In this document: in pieces, positions 16,536-24,374 of the stretch
Layout: every line of letters starts with the position of its first letter
Position numbering within the stretch: position 1 is the first letter of the stretch
Assembly: GCF_005221385.1 (NCBI RefSeq)
Contig: NZ_CP039904.1
Span: 1,709,501-1,773,500, forward strand
Reading direction: 5' to 3'
Length of the DNA: 64,000 bases
From: Agrobacterium tumefaciens
GTDB lineage: Bacteria > Pseudomonadota > Alphaproteobacteria > Rhizobiales > Rhizobiaceae
The notes under the pieces: generated by a model
Told to the model about the DNA's origin: nothing
What the model saw: the letters and a program-made list of their open reading frames with translations, nothing else
The model's database searches: none
Translations under genes and position numbers: made by a program

Positions 16536-17723
16536 ATGGCTATTGAAGGAAAGACAACCGACAAGGCGAACAGGCGCATTCGCCTTGGCATGGTCGGTGG
16601 TGGTTCGGGCGCATTCATCGGCGGCGTCCATCGTATGGCAGCAAGGCTCGACAATCGCTTCGATCTGGTGGCGGGGGCCTTGTCCTCAACGCCGGAGAAA
16701 TCCCTCGCTTCCGGCCGCGAGCTGGGGCTTGATCCGGAGCGTTGCTACGGCTCCTTCGAGGAAATGGCCGAAAAGGAAGCGTTGCGCGAGGACGGCATCG
16801 AGGCGGTGGCGATCGTCACGCCCAATCATGTGCATTATCCGGCCGCGAAAGCCTTTCTCGAGCGCGGCATCCATGTCATCTGCGACAAGCCGCTGACCTC
16901 TAATCTGGAAGACGCCAAAAAGCTGAAGGACGTGGCCGACAAGGCTGATGCGCTGTTCATCCTCACCCATAACTATACCGGTTATCCGATGGTGCGGCAT
17001 GCGCGGGAACTGGTGCAGTCCGGCGCGCTCGGCACGATCCGTCTGGTGCAGATGGAATATCCGCAGGACTGGCTGACGGAAGCGGTGGAACAGACCGGCG
17101 CGAAACAGGCGGTCTGGCGCACCGATCCGGCACAATCCGGCGTCGGCGGCTCCACCGGCGATATCGGCACCCACGCCTATAATCTCGGCTGCTTCATTTC
17201 CGGTCTGGAAGCCGATGAACTGGCAGCGGATGTCCACACTTTCGTCGAAGGCCGCCGGCTGGATGACAATGCGCATGTCATGCTTAGGTTCAAGGCTAAG
17301 GACGGCAAGCAGGCCGCCAAGGGCCTGCTCTGGTGCAGCCAGGTGGCGGTTGGCCATGAAAACGGTCTGAAGATCCGTGTTTATGGTGACAAGGCGGGTA
17401 TTGAGTGGACGCAGGCCGATCCGAACTATCTGTGGTTTACGAAGCTAGGCGAGCCGAAGCAGCTGATCACCCGCGGTGGTGCTGGCGCCGGGGCAGCCGC
17501 CGCACGTGTGACCCGCATCCCGTCAGGGCACCCGGAAGGATATCTGGAAGCCTTCGCTACCATCTATACCGAGGCAGCGCATGCCATCGAAGCCCGTCGC
17601 ACCGGCTCGCCGCTGGACAAGGCGGTGATCTATCCGACCGTCGATGACGGTGTAAAGGGTGTTGCTTTCGTTACTGCCTGCATCGAATCCGGCAAAAACA
17701 ATGGCGGCTGGGTGAGGCTGTAG
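16536..17723 (+). CDS. Gfo/Idh/MocA-family oxidoreductase, second of the sugar regulon
   Basis: The 395-residue NAD(P)-dependent sugar dehydrogenase has the Rossmann motif MVGGGSGAFIGGVH (about 19-32), the catalytic lysine in CDKPLT, and GDIGTHAYNL in the substrate domain. It is only distantly similar to the oxidoreductase at 8472-9572 and about 30 residues longer. A GAGGAG site precedes the ATG. It is the last gene of the plus-strand operon; a strong hairpin follows. It likely oxidises the imported glycoside or inositol-like product; substrate unknown. Confidence 0.87.
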   Translation: MAIEGKTTDKANRRIRLGMVGGGSGAFIGGVHRMAARLDNRFDLVAGALSSTPEKSLASGRELGLDPERCYGSFEEMAEKEALREDGIEAVAIVTPNHVHYPAAKAFLERGIHVICDKPLTSNLEDAKKLKDVADKADALFILTHNYTGYPMVRHARELVQSGALGTIRLVQMEYPQDWLTEAVEQTGAKQAVWRTDPAQSGVGGSTGDIGTHAYNLGCFISGLEADELAADVHTFVEGRRLDDNAHVMLRFKAKDGKQAAKGLLWCSQVAVGHENGLKIRVYGDKAGIEWTQADPNYLWFTKLGEPKQLITRGGAGAGAAAARVTRIPSGHPEGYLEAFATIYTEAAHAIEARRTGSPLDKAVIYPTVDDGVKGVAFVTACIESGKNNGGWVRL

Positions 17724-17740
17724 GACTGGATACGACGTTA

Positions 17741-17781
17741 CCGCGCCATCTTCTCCCCGCCCGGGGCAGAAGATGGCGCGG
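17741..17781. terminator. Strong bidirectional hairpin between convergent genes
   Basis: CCGCGCCATCTTCT (17741-17754) and AGAAGATGGCGCGG (17768-17781) pair over 14 bases, and the loop adds CCCC/GGGG pairing. It separates the oxidoreductase from the convergent trhO gene. There is no T run, so termination efficiency is uncertain. Confidence 0.6.
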
Positions 17782-17822
17782 GGTCGATCACTAAATGAGC
17801 GGCATATCGATCGCTGGCCGTT

Positions 17823-18767
17823 TTATCGTCCCAGATGCTGCTCGCCGCGCTTTTTCGCCAGCTCGATCTGCTGCTGGCGATCGCGGAAACGCTGGCGGTC
17901 CTCTTCCGTGCGGTCGTCGTAACAGCTCGGGCAGGAAACGCCTTCCTCGAATTTGGGTGACAGGCGTACGTCCGGTGTGATCGGGTTGCGGCAGGCGTGG
18001 CAGAGCTGATGGTCACCTTCGGCAAGACCGTGCACCACCGAAACGCGCTCATCGAAGACGAAACAGGCGCCTTCCCAGAGACTTTCTTCTTCCGGTACCT
18101 CTTCCAGATATTTCAGGATACCGCCCTTGAGGTGATAGACCTCATCGAAACCCTGCTCTTTCATGAAGGCGGTGGCCTTCTCGCAGCGAATGCCGCCGGT
18201 GCAATACATGGCGATCTTCGGCTTGTTGTGCAGGCCGGGATTGTTCTTCACCCAGTCGGGAAACTCGCGGAAGGTCTTGGTCTTCGGATCGACCGCACCC
18301 TTGAAGAGGCCGATGGCGGTCTCGTAGTCATTGCGCGTATCGATGAGGATGGTGTCCGGATCGGAGATCAACGCATTCCAGTCCTGGGCCTCGACATAGG
18401 TGCCGACGATGCGGTTCGGATCGATATCCGGCACGCCCATGGTGACGATCTCTTTTTTGAGCTTCACCTTCAGCCGCACGAAAGGCATGTGCGAAGCGCG
18501 GCTTTCCTTGTGCTCCAGCGCGGTAAATTCCGGCTGGGCGCGCAGGAAGGAGAGCACGGCGTGAATGCCCGTATCCGGCCCGGCAATCGTGCCGTTGATG
18601 CCTTCAGCGGCAAGCAGCAATGTGCCCTTGACGCCGTTTTTCTGGCAGAGCTCGAACAGCTGTTCGCGCAGGCTCTCGAACCGAGGCAGGCGGGCAAAAT
18701 GGTAAAGTGCTGCCACAAGGAAATCACCAGAGACTTCCGGGCGGGGGAGAATGGTCGTGTCGGTCAT
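17823..18767 (-). CDS. trhO: tRNA uridine(34) hydroxylase TrhO (rhodanese-like)
   Basis: TrhO (YceA) hydroxylates U34 of certain tRNAs, an oxygen-dependent step towards 5-alkoxyuridine. The product is 314 residues from [10 protein letters not shown]. It has an N-terminal ferredoxin-like acylphosphatase-type domain with [16 protein letters not shown], a central rhodanese domain with active cysteine in [12 protein letters not shown], and a Cys-rich C-terminal zinc-like segment (CHACRNP and CPSCYDD). The start is chosen over an upstream ATG because it matches the family N-terminus. It is monocistronic, with repeat A2 upstream of its promoter region. Confidence 0.92.
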   Translation of the reverse strand: MTDTTILPRPEVSGDFLVAALYHFARLPRFESLREQLFELCQKNGVKGTLLLAAEGINGTIAGPDTGIHAVLSFLRAQPEFTALEHKESRASHMPFVRLKVKLKKEIVTMGVPDIDPNRIVGTYVEAQDWNALISDPDTILIDTRNDYETAIGLFKGAVDPKTKTFREFPDWVKNNPGLHNKPKIAMYCTGGIRCEKATAFMKEQGFDEVYHLKGGILKYLEEVPEEESLWEGACFVFDERVSVVHGLAEGDHQLCHACRNPITPDVRLSPKFEEGVSCPSCYDDRTEEDRQRFRDRQQQIELAKKRGEQHLGR

Positions 18768-18919
18768 GGGCGCTGAAATACAGCGACGGCGGCCGCAAAG
18801 CAATATTTATCCGCCGCGGCCAGCATTTTGAAAATCGTCAAATATCAAGCGATGTGGGGGGAAATGAGGGCGGTTTGTGCCTCGAGTTCCGTGTTTGGAA
18901 GACGGCAAAACCTCTCTTC

Positions 18920-18995
18920 CGTCATCCTTGGGCTTGACCCGAGGATCCACAACCCGACGTACCATGGATCCTCGGGTCTAGCCCGAGGATGACGG
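18920..18995. repeat. Palindromic intergenic repeat, family A copy 2
   Basis: CGTCATCCTTGGGCTTGACC and GAGGATCCA, then TGGATCCTCGGG, TCTAG and CCCGAGGATGACGG: two hairpins in inverted orientation, about 76 bases long. This is the best intact copy for comparison with the IS-interrupted copy at 36062. It lies between trhO and the CHAD gene. Confidence 0.85.
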
Positions 18996-19048
18996 AGCGT
19001 ATGGCTTTGCCGCTGTCAATAAGTCGGGCCATGCCATTGTTTCTCATC

Positions 19049-19957
19049 CTATTTCGCCGCCTGCTGCCACAAGAGGCCGATGATGCGGCTTTCGGTGCGG
19101 GCGGACTCGGAAAAGACTTCGTCCGCCAGTTCAAGGCCTTCCGCGCGTAGCGCCTGCTGCCTTTCGATGATCGCATCGAGAAGAAGCGCCAGTCGTTCGC
19201 CATTGCCGAAACGGTCCGGTTCCCGGTCGGCAACGGCGGCGAGGACCGAAAGGTCATGCTCATGGCCGAGAATATCGACAAGCCGTTTGGTGTCGGCGCG
19301 CTTGGCGCGCATGGCGGAAGGCCAGAGGCGGCGCATGAGGCCAAGATGCATCCAGTGGGTCTGCCCCGCTTTGCGCAATTCGTGAAAATGCTCGACATCC
19401 GCCTGGTCGCGACAATCGGAGAGTGCTTTTCGCGCCTTCACCCGTTGTTTTGCCCAGCTGCTTCTCACCAGTCTGGCCGTCTTTTTCAGGTCATCCGGCA
19501 GGGAGAGGGCTTGAAGCCGTTCGTGTCCGGTCTCGCAGCCGGCGATCGCCGCCGCTATGGCGTCGTCAAGATCCACCTCATGGTTAAGGGCATCGTCGCG
19601 ACGCTCGCGCAGCATTGCCGTGATCGATCGCAACGCCTCACCCTGCGCGTCGGAGAGCGCAAAAGCCTCGAGATATTCCGCCGTTTCCACCAGCGCCGTC
19701 GCATCCCGTGCAAAGGCGAGTGAACGGGCGATATCGCGAAAACGGGCATTCTCCTCGCGGCTGAAATCGGGCGCCGCCTTGCGGATGAGGCGGTAGAGCG
19801 CCCGCAGCCGCTTGAAGCGCTTGCGCGCATCGTGCACCGCCTCATGTGATCCGGAGGGCTGGTCGCGAAGGATGGTGATCGCGTCCTTAATCAGCTCTAG
19901 CCCGGCGCGGCGGATTTCGTCGCCAAAGGGCTTTTTCGGATCAATCCTGAAGGGCAT
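19049..19957 (-). CDS. CHAD-domain protein
   Basis: CHAD (conserved histidine alpha-helical) domains bind inorganic polyphosphate and usually accompany CYTH enzymes. About 302 residues, all helical, with the characteristic basic/histidine motifs HEAVHDARKRFKRLRALYRL near the N-terminus and HFHELRKAGQTHWMHLGLM and GHEHDL in the second half. The start MPFRIDPKKPF is chosen; it overlaps the upstream CYTH gene by 17 bases, which implies coupled translation. A longer frame reaches 20017 but would overlap CYTH more. Localisation to polyphosphate granules is known for the family, not shown here. Confidence 0.88.
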   Translation of the reverse strand: MPFRIDPKKPFGDEIRRAGLELIKDAITILRDQPSGSHEAVHDARKRFKRLRALYRLIRKAAPDFSREENARFRDIARSLAFARDATALVETAEYLEAFALSDAQGEALRSITAMLRERRDDALNHEVDLDDAIAAAIAGCETGHERLQALSLPDDLKKTARLVRSSWAKQRVKARKALSDCRDQADVEHFHELRKAGQTHWMHLGLMRRLWPSAMRAKRADTKRLVDILGHEHDLSVLAAVADREPDRFGNGERLALLLDAIIERQQALRAEGLELADEVFSESARTESRIIGLLWQQAAK

Positions 19958-20429
19958 CCGGCAGGCCTCCACTTGAACAGTCCATGGCGAGTGACTGGTT
20001 GGAGAAGCGACGGTCACCCGTCACCTCTTTCCCGAGCCAAGGAGGCAGGTCTGGGTTGGCATTCTCATCGTTCATTTCGACTTCCGCGACGACCAGGCCC
20101 TGATACCGGCCCTCGAAAACATCGATTTCCCAAGTGAAGCCGCCATGATCAACGGTGTGACGCGTCTTTTCTATCACCACACCCGGTGCGCTTGCCATCA
20201 GCTCTTCCGCGTCCTGGAGGGGAATGGAATATTCATATTCGTCGCGGACAAGCGCGCTTGCGCCTATCTTGATGGTCAGTGTCGCATCACGCCCATTGAC
20301 GATCCTGACCCGGACCGAACGATTTTCCAGCGAAGCGACATATGCCTGCCGGAAAGCCATGCTATGCGTCACCTCATCGCGCCATTCACCGCCTGCAACA
20401 AGAAACTTCCGTTCAATTTCCTTGGCCAT
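19941..20429 (-). CDS. CYTH-domain protein (triphosphate tunnel family)
   Basis: The 162-residue CYTH/triphosphate tunnel metalloenzyme has the diagnostic ExExK signature EIERKFL at residues 4-10. Later strands carry RVRIVNGRDATLTIKIG, EYEYSIPL, TRHTVDHGGFTWEIDVFEG and EVEMNDE, supplying the basic and acidic tunnel residues. Members cleave inorganic triphosphate or related substrates, or make cAMP (class IV cyclases). The short form here, paired with CHAD, favours an inorganic triphosphatase. It is the first gene of a two-gene unit and reads away from eda. Confidence 0.9.
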   Translation of the reverse strand: MAKEIERKFLVAGGEWRDEVTHSMAFRQAYVASLENRSVRVRIVNGRDATLTIKIGASALVRDEYEYSIPLQDAEELMASAPGVVIEKTRHTVDHGGFTWEIDVFEGRYQGLVVAEVEMNDENANPDLPPWLGKEVTGDRRFSNQSLAMDCSSGGLPDALQD

Positions 20430-20566
20430 GCTGTCTCCGCAAACTGGTGCGCCAGATTATCGCAAGATGATGTCGCGAAGAAGCGAATTGATTGAAGTAT
20501 CTGGATAAAAAATGGCCCTGCCATGCCTCGACATCATAGCCGGGGCAGGCTAATCGGTAAACGGGA

Positions 20567-20593
20567 TTTCAATCGTTTCAATCGTTTCAATCG
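20567..20593. repeat. Three tandem copies of TTTCAATCG
   Basis: A 9-base unit is repeated three times exactly, ending just 5 bases before the ribosome site (AGGGAGG, 20598-20604) of eda. It could be a regulatory array or a slippage-prone tract altering the leader. Confidence 0.8.
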
Positions 20594-20610
20594 CGCAAGG
20601 GAGGCTCATC

Positions 20611-21249
20611 TTGGCCCAGGACTCCGAAAAACTTCTTTCCATCCTCAAACTTCAGCCGGTCGTGCCGGTGCTGATCGTGGATGATGCCGCTTCCGCCGTG
20701 CCGCTGGCGCGCGCTTTGGTCGCGGGCGGCCTGAAGGCAATCGAGATCACCATGCGCACCCCGGCGGCACTGGATGCCATCCGTGCGGTAGCGGCGGAAG
20801 TGGAAGGCGCCAATGTCGGTGCCGGCACCATTCTCAACGCCCGGGATTTTGAAGCCGCAGCCGAAGCAGGCTCCACCTTCATCGTCAGCCCCGGCATCAA
20901 TAAAAGCGTGCTGGAGGCGGCGCGCGGTTCCAACGTGCCGTTGCTTCCGGGTGCAGCCACCGCCAGCGAAGTCATGGCGCTGCGTGACGAGGGTTACAAG
21001 GTCCTGAAATTCTTCCCCGCCGAACAGGCTGGCGGTGCGCCTTACCTCAAGGCCCTGTCGTCGCCGCTCGCCGGCACGGTGTTCTGCCCGACCGGCAGTG
21101 TTTCTCTGAAAAATGCCAATGACTATCTGTCTCTGCCGAACGTCGTCTGCGTCGGCGGCTCCTGGGTCGCACCGCGCGAACTGGTGGCGACCGGCGACTG
21201 GGCTGGCATCACCAAGCTTGCCGCTGAAGCGGCCGCCCTGCGCGGCTGA
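20611..21249 (+). CDS. eda: 2-dehydro-3-deoxyphosphogluconate aldolase
   Basis: KDPG aldolase, the last step of the Entner-Doudoroff pathway, cleaves KDPG to pyruvate and glyceraldehyde 3-phosphate. The 212 residues match the family. Glu45 in EITMRT is the general base, Lys133 in KFFPAE forms the Schiff base, and GAGTIL, SPG and PTGSV complete the active site. The start is TTG at 20611, supported by AGGGAGG six bases upstream and by the expected N-terminus; no ATG fits better. Tandem 9-mers lie directly upstream and a hairpin terminator follows. It is a stand-alone gene; edd and zwf are not adjacent. Confidence 0.95.
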   Translation: MAQDSEKLLSILKLQPVVPVLIVDDAASAVPLARALVAGGLKAIEITMRTPAALDAIRAVAAEVEGANVGAGTILNARDFEAAAEAGSTFIVSPGINKSVLEAARGSNVPLLPGAATASEVMALRDEGYKVLKFFPAEQAGGAPYLKALSSPLAGTVFCPTGSVSLKNANDYLSLPNVVCVGGSWVAPRELVATGDWAGITKLAAEAAALRG

Positions 21250-21262
21250 TTGACATTACTTC

Positions 21263-21292
21263 AAACCCGTTCACGAAGGCGTGAGCGGGTTT
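21263..21292 (+). terminator. Terminator after eda
   Basis: AAACCCGTTCAC and GTGAGCGGGTTT pair over 12 bases (one G-T pair) around GAAGGC, 14 bases after the eda stop. Confidence 0.75.
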
Positions 21293-21358
21293 GACATTTA
21301 TATTCGCGCCGCGGCTTCCTATCTCACCTGTAGATTTTGACCTTTACAGGAGATTTTG

Positions 21359-22054
21359 ATGTTCGACGCCAAGAAGCTTCTTGAACAATTCCTCGGCTCG
21401 CAGGTGCCGGGCCTTTCGGGAAGCGTCCGTGACAGAGCCGGGCAGGCCGCCGATATCGCCAAGAACAATCCCCTCAAGGCAGGTGCTCTCGCCGCCGCCA
21501 TTCTGGGCACCAAGACCGGCCGCAAGCTCGCCGGCAATGTCGCCACTATCGGCGGTGTCGCCGCCATCGCCGGCCTCGGTTATCTCGCCTATAAGAATTA
21601 CAAGTCCGGCCAGGCTCCGGAAGTCGCGCCGAAACCCGAGCCGGAGCTTCTGGCGCCGCCCGCTGATTCCGCCTTCCATCCGCAATCGCCCGCTCTTTCC
21701 AATGATTTTGCCCTGAAACTCATTCAAGCGATGATCGCTGCCGCCAAGGCCGACGGTCATATCGATGAAAAAGAGCGCGCCAATATCATGGACAAGGTGC
21801 AGGTCTCCGGTCTCGATACGGAAGCGGAGCGGTTCCTGGAAAAGGAATTGGCCGATCCGCTGGATATCGATGCGCTGGTGGCCGCCGCCCGCACGGAAGA
21901 ACAGAAGGTGGAGCTTTATACCGCCTCGCGGCTTGCCATCGAGGCCGATACGCGCGCGGAGCGAGGGTATCTCGATCTTCTTGCCGGGCGGCTTGGGCTG
22001 CCGGATGCGCTGGTGGACCACATTGAAGCGACGGTGGTGGCGGCGAAGGTTTGA
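21359..22054 (+). CDS. DUF533/TerB-like membrane-associated protein (YebE type)
   Basis: The 231-residue product starts MFDAKKLLEQFLG. A glycine/alanine-rich hydrophobic segment lies at about 43-78 (AGALAAAILGTKTGRKLAG, VAAIAGLGYLAYK), which could be a membrane hairpin. A proline-rich linker follows at about 85-105. The C-terminal helical domain has LIQAMIAAAKADGHIDEKER, the metal-binding-like signature of the TerB/DjlA/DUF533 fold. The second of two adjacent start codons (TTG ATG) is chosen, with CAGGAG seven bases upstream. The function is unknown; YebE-type genes in enterobacteria respond to envelope stress. Confidence 0.82.
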   Translation: MFDAKKLLEQFLGSQVPGLSGSVRDRAGQAADIAKNNPLKAGALAAAILGTKTGRKLAGNVATIGGVAAIAGLGYLAYKNYKSGQAPEVAPKPEPELLAPPADSAFHPQSPALSNDFALKLIQAMIAAAKADGHIDEKERANIMDKVQVSGLDTEAERFLEKELADPLDIDALVAAARTEEQKVELYTASRLAIEADTRAERGYLDLLAGRLGLPDALVDHIEATVVAAKV

Positions 22055-22096
22055 GGTTAGGTGGCCTGGGGCTTGAGCATGAGGGTTTGAGCGAGT

Positions 22097-22260
22097 GGGT
22101 CACCCCCCTCTGCCCTGCCGGGCATCTCCCCCACAAGGAGGGAGATCAGCCAGTAGGCGACGTCCGCTCACTCGCAACGTCGGAGATGGCCGAGAGGTCG
22201 CCGCGTATCGATCTCCCCCCTTGTGGGGGAGATGCCCGGCAGGGCAGAGGGGGGTGACCC
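22097..22260. repeat. Long inverted repeat, family C (two 50-base arms)
   Basis: Arms 22097-22146 and 22211-22260 are reverse complements at 49 of 50 positions, starting GGGTCACCCCCCTCTGCCC. Within each arm ATCTCCC...GGGAGAT forms a secondary hairpin. The 64-base centre is not self-complementary. The element separates the DUF533 and acetyltransferase genes and could fold into a very stable RNA structure. Open frames seen across it are by-products of the repeat. Confidence 0.9.
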
Positions 22261-22340
22261 ACACCCGCCAAGCCGGCAAGTCGCGCCTCACATGCACTGT
22301 TGTCATCCCATCCCGCTTGCCCTAATCCTTGTCCCAGACA

Positions 22341-23039
22341 ATGGGGAAGAGAATGCGCGATCTGAGTGATTTCAAGGGATGTCCGGCACCAAAGCCGGTG
22401 GTGTTGAAGGGCCGTTACGTGACGGCGGAGCCGTTTGATCGTGACAGGCATCTCGCAAAGCTCTGGGCCGCACTTGGCGGTGAGGGCGTCAATGCACTTC
22501 TCAAATATTTCCCGCAAAACGCCTTTCCCGGTGCCGACGCCTTTGGTGATTGGCTGATCGGTGCAGGGCAAAAACTCAACTGGGTTACGCTGATCTTCGT
22601 GGAAAATGCCAGCGGTGATGTGGTGGGCATGGCGAGCTACATGCGGCCTGATCCTGCCAATGGTGTGGTCGAGGTCGGTTCCGTCGCCCATGGCGGCAGG
22701 ATGAAGCGCTCGCCTTTATCCACTGAGGCGCATTACCTGATGGCGAAACATGTTTTCGAGGATCTGGGTTACCGCCGCTATGAGTGGAAATGCCACAACG
22801 AAAACGAGCCCTCCAAGATCACCGCGAAACGTTATGGTTTCACCTTTGAGGGCGTCTTCCGTCAGCATATGATCTCGAAGGGTGAGAACCGCGATACCGC
22901 GTGGTTTTCCATGATCGATGGCGAATGGCCGCTGATCGGCAAGGCCTTTGAAATCTGGCTTTCGCCGGAGAATTTTGCAGATGACGGGGCGCAGAAGCGC
23001 AAGCTCGAGGATATCCGTGCGGAGCTTGCCAATGGCTGA
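22341..23039 (+). CDS. GNAT-family N-acetyltransferase
   Basis: The 232-residue acetyl-CoA-dependent transferase is of the RimJ/RimL-like class. The fold is indicated by NWVTLIFVENASGDVVGMASYM (beta strands), VEVGSVAHGGRMKRSPLSTEAHYLM (CoA-binding strand and loop) and YRRYEWKCHNENEPSKITAKRYGF, the conserved RimJ-like helix. ATG at 22341 is used; ATG at 22353 and TTG at 22329 are alternatives, and none has a strong ribosome site. It overlaps the next small gene by 8 bases. The substrate is unknown. Confidence 0.85.
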   Translation: MGKRMRDLSDFKGCPAPKPVVLKGRYVTAEPFDRDRHLAKLWAALGGEGVNALLKYFPQNAFPGADAFGDWLIGAGQKLNWVTLIFVENASGDVVGMASYMRPDPANGVVEVGSVAHGGRMKRSPLSTEAHYLMAKHVFEDLGYRRYEWKCHNENEPSKITAKRYGFTFEGVFRQHMISKGENRDTAWFSMIDGEWPLIGKAFEIWLSPENFADDGAQKRKLEDIRAELANG

Positions 23040-23241
23040 GAAGAAGGATTGGTCGCCGGCTTTAGCAGCCGCCCTCATCATCATCGGCTTCGGGCTGGTG
23101 TTCTTCGTCATGCCGAAAATTATGCTGTGGCTGGGTGATTATTCACCCTGGCTTGCGGCTGCCTTCGGCACGGTTGCGGTGCTCTGTTTCTTTCTGGTGT
23201 TCTGGCTGCGCGCGCGTTACCAGCGCCGTCGTGACGGTTAG
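23032..23241 (+). CDS. Small membrane protein of unknown function
   Basis: The 69-residue protein has two hydrophobic helices (LAAALIIIGFGLVFFVMPKIML and WLAAAFGTVAVLCFFLVFWL) and a basic tail RARYQRRRDG, giving a hairpin with both ends probably in the cytoplasm. The ATG overlaps the acetyltransferase stop in the pattern ATGGCTGA, so it is translationally coupled. I do not recognise a family beyond the type of small rhizobial inner-membrane protein. Confidence 0.7.
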   Translation: MAEKKDWSPALAAALIIIGFGLVFFVMPKIMLWLGDYSPWLAAAFGTVAVLCFFLVFWLRARYQRRRDG

Positions 23242-23312
23242 AGCACCCAAGTACTTTAACTCTTCTGTTTTAACCAGAACGTAAGCCGCTACGCATTTTT
23301 ACTGGAAACGCC

Positions 23313-24374
23313 CTAGAGCCGAAGCGAAGCGCCGAGCAATAACAGACCCATGATCAAAACGAACAGCGCACCGGCGATCTCGATCGCGTGGCTGATGCCA
23401 GCTGCCTTGCGGCTGCCGGGGCCGGCGAAACGCACCGCAAGACCCTTGGCCGATACCGCCATGATGGCGAGAACCGAAACCATGATGGCGGTGCCGAGCG
23501 ACATGGCCAGCACGGAAAGCACGCCGCCGAGATAAAGTCCGTTTAAGAGCGCGAAGCTCATGACGATGATGGCGCCCGAGCATGGCCGCAGCCCGACCGC
23601 AATGATGGCCGACCAGGCTTCGTGCAGGCTGAAATTCTTGCTTTTCAAAAGCATGGGGTCGGGCGCATGGGATTTGCCGCAGGCCGAGCAGAGGTCGCCC
23701 GCGCCATCATGGTCGTGATCGGCAAAGACCGGCTTGCCCTGGAACCGCAACCCTGTGCCCATGCCGCTGGTTCTGCCCGCCGCTGTTTCGCCCGCCGTAG
23801 CGAAGACGGCGACGGGTTCGCGCTTTATGCGCAGCGACCAGAGTTTGCGCGCCAGAAGCCAGGCGCCGAACAGCGCCACCATGGCGAAACTGGCGATCTC
23901 CATCGCCTGTGTCGCCTTGGTCATGGTGATCGAGGTGCCGCGCAGCACGAGCCAGGCCGCGCCGACGAGGCCGATGGCGACTGCGCCCTGAATGAGCGCC
24001 GAGACGAAGGAAATGAGAATGCCGCGTCTCAGCTGTGTTTCATTGGCGATCATGTAGGACGAAATGACGGCCTTGCCATGGCCGGGCCCGGCGGCATGGA
24101 AAACGCCATAAGCAAAGGAAAGGCCGATCAGCGAACCAAGCGCCCAGCCATCCTCGCGCATCGCCTTCAACGCGCCGGTCAGCGCCCTGTAGAACATCTG
24201 CTGATGTACATTGATCCATTGCATTAGCGGCGCAAGTGGCCCGCCGACGGAAAAGGAAGGTTCGGCCGAACCGATGCCAAGTGGCGACTGTGCATGTGAA
24301 GCGCCGGCAACGGCAAGCAGGGTGATGGCCGCAATGACCAGAGGCCCCGCCAGACGGCCGCTGCGGCTCAGCAT
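23313..24374 (-). CDS. Nickel/cobalt-type metal transporter (NicO/RcnA family)
   Basis: This 353-residue inner-membrane protein of the NicO superfamily has an N-terminal signal-like helix, about six further helices, and the family motifs FAYGVFHAAGPGHGKAVISSY (histidines in the membrane) and GLRPCSGAIIVMSFAL. A cytoplasmic His/Cys-rich loop (FADHDHDGAGDLCSACGKSHAPD) around residues 215-240 is a likely metal sensor or chelating segment. It overlaps the upstream DUF1007 gene by 7 bases; this pair is common in Rhizobiales and is assumed to move Ni, Co or Zn. The exact metal and direction are uncertain. Confidence 0.88.
   Translation of the reverse strand: MLSRSGRLAGPLVIAAITLLAVAGASHAQSPLGIGSAEPSFSVGGPLAPLMQWINVHQQMFYRALTGALKAMREDGWALGSLIGLSFAYGVFHAAGPGHGKAVISSYMIANETQLRRGILISFVSALIQGAVAIGLVGAAWLVLRGTSITMTKATQAMEIASFAMVALFGAWLLARKLWSLRIKREPVAVFATAGETAAGRTSGMGTGLRFQGKPVFADHDHDGAGDLCSACGKSHAPDPMLLKSKNFSLHEAWSAIIAVGLRPCSGAIIVMSFALLNGLYLGGVLSVLAMSLGTAIMVSVLAIMAVSAKGLAVRFAGPGSRKAAGISHAIEIAGALFVLIMGLLLLGASLRL

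Noticed and set aside
22051..22325. Short open frames over the family C inverted repeat
   Set aside because: Both strands give nearly the same peptide because of the palindrome; no ribosome sites.
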